From Microbispora corallina (GTDB taxonomy: Bacteria; Actinomycetota; Actinomycetes; Streptosporangiales; Streptosporangiaceae): a stretch of 43,527 bases of DNA. Below are positions 1 through 7,291 of the stretch, one piece after another; the stretch's first letter is position 1; every line of letters begins with the position of its first letter. The stretch spans positions 1 through 43,527 of the forward strand of contig NZ_BOOC01000055.1 in the NCBI RefSeq assembly GCF_016863035.1. Reading direction: 5' to 3'. The notes beneath the pieces are model-generated. The model saw only the letters and a program-made list of their open reading frames with translations. It searched no databases and had not been told where the DNA came from. The position numbers were made by a program, and so were the translations under genes.

Positions 1-9
1 TCGGCTCAT
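1..9 (-). CDS. Start of a gene running off the left edge
   Basis: On the minus strand an ATG at 9-7 opens a frame reading Met-Ser-Arg before the window ends. A strong ribosome binding site (AAGGAG) lies seven bases before it, and the stop of the upstream dehydrogenase gene is about 50 bases away. It is therefore very likely the next gene of the sugar-transport operon. Three codons give no clue to function; a sugar-phosphate isomerase or a second dehydrogenase would be typical at this place, but that is a guess from context only. Confidence 0.6.
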
Positions 10-56
10 CGCCCGCTCCTTTTCGTCTTCGCGTGGTGCGTCGGTCACGGTGAGGG

Positions 57-1235
57 TCAGGGGGTGGTCCAGGCGGAGTCGTGTGCGGCGCTGCGTTCGA
101 CGGCCGCCAGCACGCGCTGGATCTGTGCTCCGTCGTCGAAGCCGGGGCTGGGGTCGACCCCTGCGGCCACGGCGGTGAGAAAGTCGGTGATCTCGTGGAC
201 GAAGGCGTGGTCGTAGCCCAGGCCGTGGCCGGGGGGCCACCAGGCGCTGGCGTAGGGGTGGTCGCCTTCGGTGACCAGGATGCGGCGGAACCCGGCCTGG
301 TCCTGGCTGGTCTCGTACAGCCACAGGTCGTTCATGGACTCGAAGTCGAAGGCGAGGCTGCCGAGTGAGCCGTTGATCTCGATGCGCAGCGCGTTCTTGC
401 GGCCGGTGGCGAAGCGGGTGGCCTCGAAGGTGGCCAGCGCCCCGCCGTCCAGGCGGCCGAAGAACAGGGCGGCGTCGTCGACCGTGACCGTCCCCCGCTC
501 GGGCTGTTCCCCGGCGGCCGCCTGGGCGGTCAGGCCGGTGGAGGTCTGGGGCAGGGGGCGTTCGGTGATGAAGGTGTGGGTCAGGGCGGACACCCCGGTC
601 AGGCGCTGGCCGGTGAGGTACTGGGCGGTGTCGATGATGTGGGCGCCGATGTCGCCGAGGGCGCCGGAGCCGGCCTTGTCCTTCTGCAGCCGCCAGACCA
701 GGGGGAAGTCGGGGTCGATGATCCAGTCCTGGAGGTATTGGGCGCGGACGTGGCGGATGGTGCCGATCCGGCCGGCGGCGATGAGCTGTCTGGCCAGGGC
801 GACGGCCGGGACGCGGCGGTAGTTGAAGGCGACCATGGCGCGGACGCCGGCGGTCGCGGCGGCGCGGGCGGCCTGGGCCATGGCGTCGGCTTCGGCGACG
901 GTGTTGGCCAGGGGCTTCTCGCAGATGACGTGTTTGCCCGCGGCCAGGGCGGCGATGGCGATCTCCGCGTGGGAGTCGCCAGGGGTGCAGATGTCGATGA
1001 TGTGGATGTCGTCGCGGTCGATCAGGCGTTTGTAGTCGGTTTCCGCGCTGTCCCAGCCCAGCGTGCGGGCGGCGGCCTCGGCCTGGTCGCGGCTCCGGCC
1101 GGCCAGTGCGGCCATCCGAGGCCGGACCGGCAGGTCGAAGAACGCGCCGGCGTTGCGCCAGGCGTGGGAGTGCACGCGTCCCATGAACGCGTACCCCACC
1201 ATCCCGACGCCCAGCACGGGCCTGCTGTCACTCAC
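57..1235 (-). CDS. Gfo/Idh/MocA family oxidoreductase
   Basis: A 392-residue NAD(P)-dependent dehydrogenase of the inositol dehydrogenase/glucose-fructose oxidoreductase superfamily, cytosolic. The N-terminal Rossmann fold shows GVGMVGYAFMGRVH (residues 9-22) and the family EKP motif (106-108). The C-terminal substrate domain has GDIGAH with Asp195 and His199, the usual catalytic pair. The GTG start is chosen because AAGGGGG precedes it. Such enzymes oxidise a ring hydroxyl of a sugar or cyclitol, often inositol, a scyllo-isomer or a glucoside that becomes a 3-keto sugar. It is the fifth gene of a minus-strand operon with a CUT2-type ABC importer and a ROK regulator, so it probably acts on the imported compound. 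The exact substrate cannot be read from sequence; the family call is firm. Confidence 0.9.
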   Translation of the reverse strand: MSDSRPVLGVGMVGYAFMGRVHSHAWRNAGAFFDLPVRPRMAALAGRSRDQAEAAARTLGWDSAETDYKRLIDRDDIHIIDICTPGDSHAEIAIAALAAGKHVICEKPLANTVAEADAMAQAARAAATAGVRAMVAFNYRRVPAVALARQLIAAGRIGTIRHVRAQYLQDWIIDPDFPLVWRLQKDKAGSGALGDIGAHIIDTAQYLTGQRLTGVSALTHTFITERPLPQTSTGLTAQAAAGEQPERGTVTVDDAALFFGRLDGGALATFEATRFATGRKNALRIEINGSLGSLAFDFESMNDLWLYETSQDQAGFRRILVTEGDHPYASAWWPPGHGLGYDHAFVHEITDFLTAVAAGVDPSPGFDDGAQIQRVLAAVERSAAHDSAWTTP

Positions 1236-1262
1236 GAAGATCCCCCTTGTCGCGATGTCGGC

Positions 1263-1309
1263 GCCCGTCCCGCCCCCCGGGGGGTGCGGCCCCCGAAGGG
1301 CGGACGGGC
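1263..1309 (-). terminator. GC-rich hairpin between binding-protein and dehydrogenase genes
   Basis: The arms GCCCGTCCCGCCC (1263-1275) and GGGCGGACGGGC (1298-1309) pair with one bulged base, enclosing a G/C-rich loop. There is no T-run. It follows the binding-protein gene, so it may be a partial terminator or an mRNA-stabilising stem that lowers expression of the downstream dehydrogenase relative to the binding protein. It could also simply block 3' decay. Confidence 0.45.
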
Positions 1310-1340
1310 ATGAATCAGAGTCTCAAACCAGGGTGCGGGG

Positions 1341-2399
1341 TCAGGATTCGAAGCCCAGGGGCAGGTAGCGGGCGACGTTGTCCTTGGTGATGGTCTCCGA
1401 GGCCAGGGTGATGGACTGGGGGACCTCGTTCTCCATCAGGTCGCTCATGCCCTTGTTCTGGGCGATCAGGCGGGCCAGCCGGATCGCCGAGGCGGCCATG
1501 GTCGGGCTGTAGGTGACGGTGGCCTGCAGCACGCTGCTGCCGGACTGGATCTCCCGCATCGCGTTGGCCGACCCGGCCCCGCCGACCATGAAGAACTCGT
1601 CCCGCCCGGCCTCCTTGATCGCGGCCAGCACGCCGATGCCCTGGTCGTCGTCGTGGTTCCAGATCGCGTCGATCTTCTTGTGGGCCTGCAGCAGGTTCGC
1701 CGCGACCTGGGTGCCGGACTCCACGGTGAACTTGGCGTCCTGCTGCGCGGTCACCGAGAAGCCGTAGGTCTTCAGCGCGTCGGCGAAGCCCTTGCTGCGG
1801 TCCTGGGTCAGCGGCAGCGTCGCGATGCCCTGGATCTCCACGATGACCGGGTTGGACGCCCCGGAGCTCTTCAGCTTGTCGCCGATGAAGTGCCCGGCGG
1901 CGACCCCCATGCCGTAGTTGTCGCCGCCGATCCAGGTCCGGTAGGACAGCTTGTCGGGGAAGACCCGGTCCAGGTTGATCACCGGGATGCCGGCGTCCAT
2001 CGCGGCGCGGGCGACCTGGTTGAGCTGCTGGCCGTCGTTGGGGAGGATGACCAGCGCGTTGACCTTGGCCTGGATCAGCGACTCGACAGCGGAGATCTGC
2101 TGGTTGATGTCGTTGGTCGGCTCGACCGGCTTGAAGGTGACGTCGGAGTACCGCCCCGCGGCGCTCTGGGCGTTCTTGGCGATCGCGGCGATCCAGCCGT
2201 GGTCGGCCGCCGGAGCGGAGAACCCGATGGTGACCGCGGTGCCCGGCGCGTCGTTGGCCCCGGCCGGGCCCGACGGCGCCGCCGCCGCGGAGGCCGGGGC
2301 CGCCGCCGGCTCGTTACTCGTACAGGCCGACACCAGGGCGCCCGCCCCGAGGACGGCGCCGCCGAGCAGGAAACCCCGGCGTCCGGAGTAGTTGGTCAT
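1341..2399 (-). CDS. Sugar ABC transporter substrate-binding lipoprotein (type 1, RbsB-like)
   Basis: A 352-residue extracytoplasmic solute receptor. The N-terminus has a twin-arginine-like SGRRGFLLGG (residues 5-14) followed by a lipobox ending in Cys26 (LVSAC), so it is probably a Tat-exported lipoprotein tethered to the membrane. After an Ala/Pro-rich linker comes a periplasmic-binding-protein type 1 fold of the ribose/galactose/inositol class, with the typical VNALVILPNDGQ and GIPVINLDR stretches. The start is supported by AAGGGAG seven bases upstream. The gene sits downstream of the matching permease and ATPase genes in one operon, and it delivers the ligand to that permease. CUT2 receptors usually bind monosaccharides or cyclitols; the neighbouring phosphorylase and dehydrogenase leave open a glucosylated polyol. 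Confidence 0.9.
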   Translation of the reverse strand: MTNYSGRRGFLLGGAVLGAGALVSACTSNEPAAAPASAAAAPSGPAGANDAPGTAVTIGFSAPAADHGWIAAIAKNAQSAAGRYSDVTFKPVEPTNDINQQISAVESLIQAKVNALVILPNDGQQLNQVARAAMDAGIPVINLDRVFPDKLSYRTWIGGDNYGMGVAAGHFIGDKLKSSGASNPVIVEIQGIATLPLTQDRSKGFADALKTYGFSVTAQQDAKFTVESGTQVAANLLQAHKKIDAIWNHDDDQGIGVLAAIKEAGRDEFFMVGGAGSANAMREIQSGSSVLQATVTYSPTMAASAIRLARLIAQNKGMSDLMENEVPQSITLASETITKDNVARYLPLGFES

Positions 2400-2448
2400 G
2401 TCGTTCTCCCTTGGTATCAGGGGGTGAAAAGGGCGTGAGAGGCCCAGA

Positions 2449-2468
2449 CCGCGGCCATGCGGCCGCGG
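2449..2468 (-). repeat. Perfect 8-bp hairpin in the permease/receptor intergenic gap
   Basis: CCGCGGCC and GGCCGCGG flank a 4-base loop within a 132-base gap between permease and binding-protein genes. A stem here is often found where the binding protein is made in excess over membrane components, by RNA processing or partial termination. No T-run is present. The role is inferred. Confidence 0.4.
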
Positions 2469-2531
2469 ACCGGAGAAGGGACATCGAAGGACGAGAAGGA
2501 GCGAGAAGGTCGGGGACGGCCCCGACGACGG

Positions 2532-3563
2532 TCAGGTACTGGTGCGAAGGCTGCGTCGCTGCAGGAGCACGGCGACGACGATGATCAGGCCCTTGGCCAC
2601 CAGCTGGTCGCTGGTGTTCAGGCCGTTCAGGATGAACAGATTCGTGATCACAGTGAAGATCAGCAGGCCCAGGATCGACCCGATGATGCTGCCCCGCCCC
2701 CCGGTCAGCAGCGTCCCCCCGATGATCACCGCCGCGATCGCGTCCAGCTCGTACAGATCCCCGTGCGTGGACGATCCGGTCGTGGTCCGCGCCATGATCA
2801 GCACAGCCGCGATCCCGCAGCACAACCCCGACAACGCGTACAACACCATCGTGTGCCGCCGCACATCGATGCCCGCCAGCCGCGCCGCCTCCGGATTGCC
2901 CCCCACCGCGAACGTCCGCCGCCCGAACGTGGTCCGGTTCAACAGCACCCAGCCCGCCGCGACCACCGCCGCGAACACGTACACCAGCAACGGCAACCCC
3001 AGCACCCGCGTCGTGGACAACTCCACGATCGCGGTGTTGCCCGCCTGCACCAACTGGGTGCGCTGCCCCGACATCCGCTGGGCCAGGCCCCGCGCCGCCA
3101 CCAGCATCGCCAGCGTCGCGATGAACGGCACCATCCGCCCGTAGGCGATCAGGAAGCCGCTGACCAGCCCCGCCCCGGTGCCGACCAGCACCGCGCAGAC
3201 CACCATCACCACCGGCCCGTACGACTGGGTGGCCAGCGTCGTGGCCCACACCGACGCCAACGCCATCACCGCCCCGACCGACAGGTCGATCCCACCCCCG
3301 ATGATCACGAAGGTCATCCCCACCGTGATCACCCCGATCGTCGAGGCCAACGCCAGGATGCTCACCAGGTTGGAGGAGGTCGCGAAGTTGTCCGGCCGGG
3401 TCACCAGCCCCACGACCGCCAGCAGCACCAGCGCGGCCACCAACCCCAGATGCCGGGCCTCACCCACCCGGCCCCACCCCCACGAGCGGCCCGGCGCACC
3501 CGGCCGCCCCGCCACCGCCTCCTCCGCGGGACTCGCGTGCGTGGCGGGATCCACCTCAGTCAT
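2532..3563 (-). CDS. Sugar ABC transporter permease (RbsC-like)
   Basis: A 343-residue polytopic membrane protein of the branched RbsC/AraH family (CUT2). A cytosolic N-terminal tail of about 38 residues is followed by roughly eight to ten hydrophobic segments. The family landmarks VGMTFVIIGGGIDLSVG and VPFIATLAMLVAARG are both present. The ATG at 3563 is preferred over an upstream start at 3617 because AAGGAG lies seven bases before it and the longer form would reach well into the ATPase gene. Its start overlaps the ATPase stop by 8 bases, so the two are translationally coupled. It probably forms a homodimer served by the two-domain ATPase. The substrate is not known. Confidence 0.92.
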   Translation of the reverse strand: MTEVDPATHASPAEEAVAGRPGAPGRSWGWGRVGEARHLGLVAALVLLAVVGLVTRPDNFATSSNLVSILALASTIGVITVGMTFVIIGGGIDLSVGAVMALASVWATTLATQSYGPVVMVVCAVLVGTGAGLVSGFLIAYGRMVPFIATLAMLVAARGLAQRMSGQRTQLVQAGNTAIVELSTTRVLGLPLLVYVFAAVVAAGWVLLNRTTFGRRTFAVGGNPEAARLAGIDVRRHTMVLYALSGLCCGIAAVLIMARTTTGSSTHGDLYELDAIAAVIIGGTLLTGGRGSIIGSILGLLIFTVITNLFILNGLNTSDQLVAKGLIIVVAVLLQRRSLRTST

Positions 3564-5178
3564 GGAACGCTCCTTCGGAAGAGATCTCTGCGTCGCCGTC
3601 GTCGTGACCGCCCCCACCGGCCGGGCCGGGACCGACCCCCGTGCCGCCGCCGGCCGTGTCCCCGCCCGCGGCGTGGCCGCCCGCGGACACCATCACGAGG
3701 TCGAGCACCGTGTGCTCGTCGAGGTCGGCGGCGGGGGCCTCGTGGACCAGCCGGCCCTCCCGGATCACCAGCACCCGATCGGCCAGCCCGAGCACCTCGG
3801 GCACCTCGCTGGACACCAGCAACACCCCCACCCCTTCGTCGGCCAACCGGCGGATCAACGCGTACAGCTCCGCCCGCGCCCCGACGTCCACCCCGCGCGT
3901 CGGCTCATCCAGCAACAGCAGCCTGCGCCCCTCCACCAGCCACCGCGCCAGCACCGCCTTCTGCTGGTTGCCCCCCGACAACGTCCGGATCGCCCGCCGC
4001 ACATCCGGCGGCCGGATGTCCAGCGACTCCGCCAGCCGCCGCGCCTCGGCCGCCTCCGCCCGCCGATCCAGCCACCCCCACCGCGAATACCGGCCGAGAC
4101 TCGCCAGCGTGATGTTCCCGGCCACGCTGTCGTCCAGCAGCAACGCCTGCGCCTTGCGCTCTTCGGGCGCCAGCCCCATCCCCGCCCGCACCGCGCCGAC
4201 CGTCCCACCCCGGCGCACCGGCCGCCCCTCGACCAGCACCCGCCCCGATGCCCGCCGCGCCCCGTACACCGCCTCCACGATCTCCGACCGCCCCGACCCC
4301 ACCAACCCGGCCAGGCCCACGATCTCCCCGGCCCGCACCCCGAACGACACATCGGCGACGCGGCCCGGCACGCTCAGCCCCTCCACCCGCAACACCTCGG
4401 CCCCCAGCTCGGCCGAGCCCCGCGGCGGGAACACGTACTCCACATTCCGCCCCGTCATCAACGCCACGATCGACGACGTCGCCGTCTCCCGGGCCGGCAT
4501 CCCCACCGCGACCGTCCGCCCGTCCTTCAGCACCGTCACCCGGTCGCCGATCTGCCGGATCTCCTCCAGCCGGTGCGAGATGTAGATCACCGCCACTCCC
4601 TGAGCGGTCAGCTCGCGGATCACCCGGAACAGATTCGCCACCTCGTCGTGCGCCAACGCCGCCGACGGCTCGTCCATGATGATCAACCGGGCCTCGCGCG
4701 ACAGCGCCCGCGCCATCGAGACGATCTGCTTGCCCGCCGGAGCCAACCGCCCGACCTCCAGCCCCGGCCGGATCTCCGCGTGCCCCAACCGGCCGAGCAG
4801 CGCCGCCGCCGCCCGATGCGCCTCCCGACGCCGTACGAACCCTCCGGCCGCCCGCTCATGCCCCAGGAAGATGTTGTCGGCCACGCTCAACCCGTCCACC
4901 AGGTCCAGCTCCTGGTAGATCGTCGCGATCCCCGCCGCCATCGCCGCCGTCGGCGACGACAGCCGCACCGCCCGGCCGTCCACCAGCACCGCACCCGCGT
5001 CCGGCTGCACCGCCCCCGACAAGATCTTGATCAGCGTCGACTTGCCCGCCCCGTTCTGCCCCAGCAGGCAGTGCACCTCCCCCGCCCGCACCTCCAGATC
5101 CACACCGTCCAGCGCCCGCACACCGGGAAACTGCTTGACGATGCCCTGCACGCGCAGCAGGGGCTGCTCCTCGGCCAT
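3556..5178 (-). CDS. Sugar ABC transporter ATP-binding protein, two NBDs (RbsA/MglA-like)
   Basis: A 540-residue cytosolic ATPase with two fused nucleotide-binding domains, the usual length for RbsA/MglA/XylG. Domain 1 has Walker A GQNGAGKST and Walker B LIIMDEPSAAL. Domain 2 has the degenerate Walker A GLVGSGRSE that is normal for this family, an intact signature LSGGNQQKAVLARWL and Walker B LLLLDEPTRGVDVG. The start is the ATG at 5178 (Met-Ala-Glu-Glu-Gln), preceded by AGGGAG; the frame is open far upstream but runs antisense-style through the ROK gene and is not coding there. It lies 8 bases after the ROK gene and overlaps the permease gene. It powers import through the permease. Confidence 0.93.
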   Translation of the reverse strand: MAEEQPLLRVQGIVKQFPGVRALDGVDLEVRAGEVHCLLGQNGAGKSTLIKILSGAVQPDAGAVLVDGRAVRLSSPTAAMAAGIATIYQELDLVDGLSVADNIFLGHERAAGGFVRRREAHRAAAALLGRLGHAEIRPGLEVGRLAPAGKQIVSMARALSREARLIIMDEPSAALAHDEVANLFRVIRELTAQGVAVIYISHRLEEIRQIGDRVTVLKDGRTVAVGMPARETATSSIVALMTGRNVEYVFPPRGSAELGAEVLRVEGLSVPGRVADVSFGVRAGEIVGLAGLVGSGRSEIVEAVYGARRASGRVLVEGRPVRRGGTVGAVRAGMGLAPEERKAQALLLDDSVAGNITLASLGRYSRWGWLDRRAEAAEARRLAESLDIRPPDVRRAIRTLSGGNQQKAVLARWLVEGRRLLLLDEPTRGVDVGARAELYALIRRLADEGVGVLLVSSEVPEVLGLADRVLVIREGRLVHEAPAADLDEHTVLDLVMVSAGGHAAGGDTAGGGTGVGPGPAGGGGHDDGDAEISSEGAFHD

Positions 5179-5186
5179 TGCTCTCC

Positions 5187-6371
5187 CTATATGGCGGAGT
5201 AGACGTGGTCGCTGATGAGCCGGGCCGCGCCGACCACGCCCGCCGTGTCCCCCAGTTCGGAGAGCACGATGGGGAGGTTGCCCGTGGCCAGCGGCAGGGA
5301 GCGCCGGTAGACGACGCTCCTGATCTCGGCGAGCAGCACGTGGCCCAGCCTGGCCACGCCGCCCGCGATGATCACGAGTCCCGGGTTGAAGAAGCTGACG
5401 AGGCTGGCGAGCACCTGGCCGACCCGGCGGCCGCCGTCGCGGATGAGCGCGATCGCCCCCGGGTCGCCCTGCGCGGCGGCCGCCGCCACGTCCTCCCCGG
5501 TGAGCGCGCCGGCGACGGCCAGCCGTTCGGCCAGGTGCGCGGAGCCGCCCGCACGGGCGAGGGCGGCGGCCTCGCGGGCGAGGGCGGCCCCGCCGAAGTA
5601 CGCCTCCAGGCAGCCGGAGTTGCCGCAGGCGCACACCGGCCCGAGGTCGTCGACGCGGATGTGGCCGATGTCCCCGGCGCTGCCGGAGACGCCCCGGTAG
5701 ATCTTGCCGTCCACGACGATGCCGCAGCCGATGCCCGTGCCGATCTTCACGAGCAGGAAGTCGTCCACGTTCTTGGCGAGGCCCGCGTGCAGCTCGCCGA
5801 GGGCCATGATGTTGACGTCGTTGTCCACCATGGCCGGGCAGCCGAGCTCCTGGGCGATCGTCTCGCGCACCGGGTAGCGGTCCCACCCGGGCATGATCGG
5901 CGGCACGACCGGGACCCCCTCGGCGAAGCTCACCGGTCCGGGGACGCCGATCCCGACGCCGTTCAGCTCGGTGCACAGGCCTTCGCGGCGGAGCTTGCCG
6001 ACCAGCTCGACGGCCCGCTCCAGCACGGCGGCCGGCCCCTCCCTGATGTCGGCGCGCTCACTGAGGTGCCCGAGCACCTCGAGCTCGCCGTTGGTCACCG
6101 CGACGTCGATCGACGTGGCGCCGATGTCGATCCCGGCGAACCTGGTCCGCGGCGACAGCCGTACCCGGCCCGACCGGCGCCCGCCGCGCGACGCGGCGAG
6201 CCCGTCCGGCTCGGCCAGTCCCAGCTCGACGAGCCGGTCGAGCTCGACGTTCAGCTTCGACCTGGACAGGTCCACCACGTCGCCGAGCTCGGCCCGAGAG
6301 CGGCCCCCGTCCCGAAGCAACCGCAACAGGGTCGCCTGGTGGACGTTCTCCGGCCTGGCTGTGCGCTTCAC
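5187..6371 (-). CDS. ROK family transcriptional regulator
   Basis: A 394-residue repressor of the NagC/XylR type. An N-terminal winged helix (residues about 8-70, RAELGDVVDLSRSKLNVELD as the recognition part) is joined to a sugar-kinase-like ROK domain. The phosphate-loop signature GIDIGATSIDVAV and the zinc-binding CACGNSGCLEAY are present. The GTG start is preceded by GGAGGCG. It is the first gene of the importer operon and divergent from the phosphoglucomutase/phosphorylase pair, so it probably senses an intermediate of this pathway and represses both units. An imperfect 24-bp inverted repeat in the shared intergenic region is the likely operator. Confidence 0.9.
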   Translation of the reverse strand: MKRTARPENVHQATLLRLLRDGGRSRAELGDVVDLSRSKLNVELDRLVELGLAEPDGLAASRGGRRSGRVRLSPRTRFAGIDIGATSIDVAVTNGELEVLGHLSERADIREGPAAVLERAVELVGKLRREGLCTELNGVGIGVPGPVSFAEGVPVVPPIMPGWDRYPVRETIAQELGCPAMVDNDVNIMALGELHAGLAKNVDDFLLVKIGTGIGCGIVVDGKIYRGVSGSAGDIGHIRVDDLGPVCACGNSGCLEAYFGGAALAREAAALARAGGSAHLAERLAVAGALTGEDVAAAAAQGDPGAIALIRDGGRRVGQVLASLVSFFNPGLVIIAGGVARLGHVLLAEIRSVVYRRSLPLATGNLPIVLSELGDTAGVVGAARLISDHVYSAI

Positions 6372-6452
6372 ACCGCCTCCGCCTCCCAGTGATTGGCGTG
6401 AACGTACCTCTCTTCCGCCACCCTGGGAAGACCTTTTATGGATCTGATGCGA

Positions 6453-6476
6453 ACTTTCGCTGGAATCAGCAAAAGT
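6453..6476. promoter_or_regulatory. Candidate ROK operator (inverted repeat)
   Basis: ACTTTCGCTG, four bases, then CAGCAAAAGT: ten-base arms with a single mismatch. It sits in the 176-base region between the divergent ROK gene and the HAD gene, about 70 bases before the HAD start. The position suits control of both directions. That the ROK protein is the ligand is inferred from adjacency. Confidence 0.5.
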
Positions 6477-6547
6477 GTCCGGTACGCGCAGGACTCCTCT
6501 CCCTGGGTAGGCATGGAGCCGGAGGAGCTCTCGGGAGGGAGAGGCCC

Positions 6548-7291
6548 ATGCTGGGACTGCCTGACGGCGTCCGCGGCTGCCTGTTCGACATGGACGGCGT
6601 GCTCACCCGTACGGCCACCGTGCACGCCGGGGCGTGGAAGGCGATGTTCGACGACTTCCTGCGCGAGCGGGCGGAGCGGAGGGGCGAGCCGTTCGTCCCG
6701 TTCGACCGCGTGGACGACTACGACCGGTACGTGGACGGCAGGAAACGGCTGGACGGCACCCGGTCGTTCCTGGAGTCCCGCGGCATCGACCTGCCGGAGG
6801 GCACGCCCGGCGACCCTCCCGGCTCCCCCACTCTGTACGGCCTGAGCAACCGCAAGAACGACCTGGTCAGAGCCATCCTCGACCGGGAGGGCGTCGAGGT
6901 GTACGAGGGGTCGGTGCGCTACCTGCGCGCGGCGAGGGAGGCGGGCCTGCGCCGGGCGGTCGTCTCGTCCAGCGCCAACACCGAGCACGTGCTCGCCGCC
7001 GCCGGCCTGGCGGACCTGGTGGAGGCCAGGATCGACGGCGTGGTGGCGCGGCGGCGCGACCTGCCGGGCAAGCCCGCGCCGGACATGTACCTCGCGGGAG
7101 CCGAGGCCCTCGGCCTGAAGCCCGGCGAGGCGGCGGTGTTCGAGGACGCGCTGGCCGGGGTGGCGGCCGGGCGCGCGGGCGGCTTCGCCCACGTCGTCGG
7201 CGTCGACCGGGTGGGGCAGGCGGACGCGCTGCGCGACAGCGGCGCCGACGTCGTCGTGACCGACCTCGCCGAGCTGCTGGACCGGCCGTGA
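6548..7291 (+). CDS. Beta-phosphoglucomutase family HAD hydrolase
   Basis: A 247-residue haloacid-dehalogenase-fold enzyme. Motif I is FDMDGVL with nucleophile Asp14 and acid/base Asp16. The cap domain follows, then motif II Ser in VVSSSANTEHV, the motif III lysine in GKPAPDMY, and motif IV VFEDALAGV. This set, with the cap between motifs I and II, fits beta-PGM, which turns beta-glucose 1-phosphate into glucose 6-phosphate. The ATG at 6548 is chosen because GGGAGGGAGAGG precedes it; longer in-frame starts lack a good site and would add a non-homologous tail. The stop overlaps the GH65 start by four bases (GTGA), the classic pairing of an inverting disaccharide phosphorylase with its mutase. 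Confidence 0.88.
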   Translation: MLGLPDGVRGCLFDMDGVLTRTATVHAGAWKAMFDDFLRERAERRGEPFVPFDRVDDYDRYVDGRKRLDGTRSFLESRGIDLPEGTPGDPPGSPTLYGLSNRKNDLVRAILDREGVEVYEGSVRYLRAAREAGLRRAVVSSSANTEHVLAAAGLADLVEARIDGVVARRRDLPGKPAPDMYLAGAEALGLKPGEAAVFEDALAGVAAGRAGGFAHVVGVDRVGQADALRDSGADVVVTDLAELLDRP

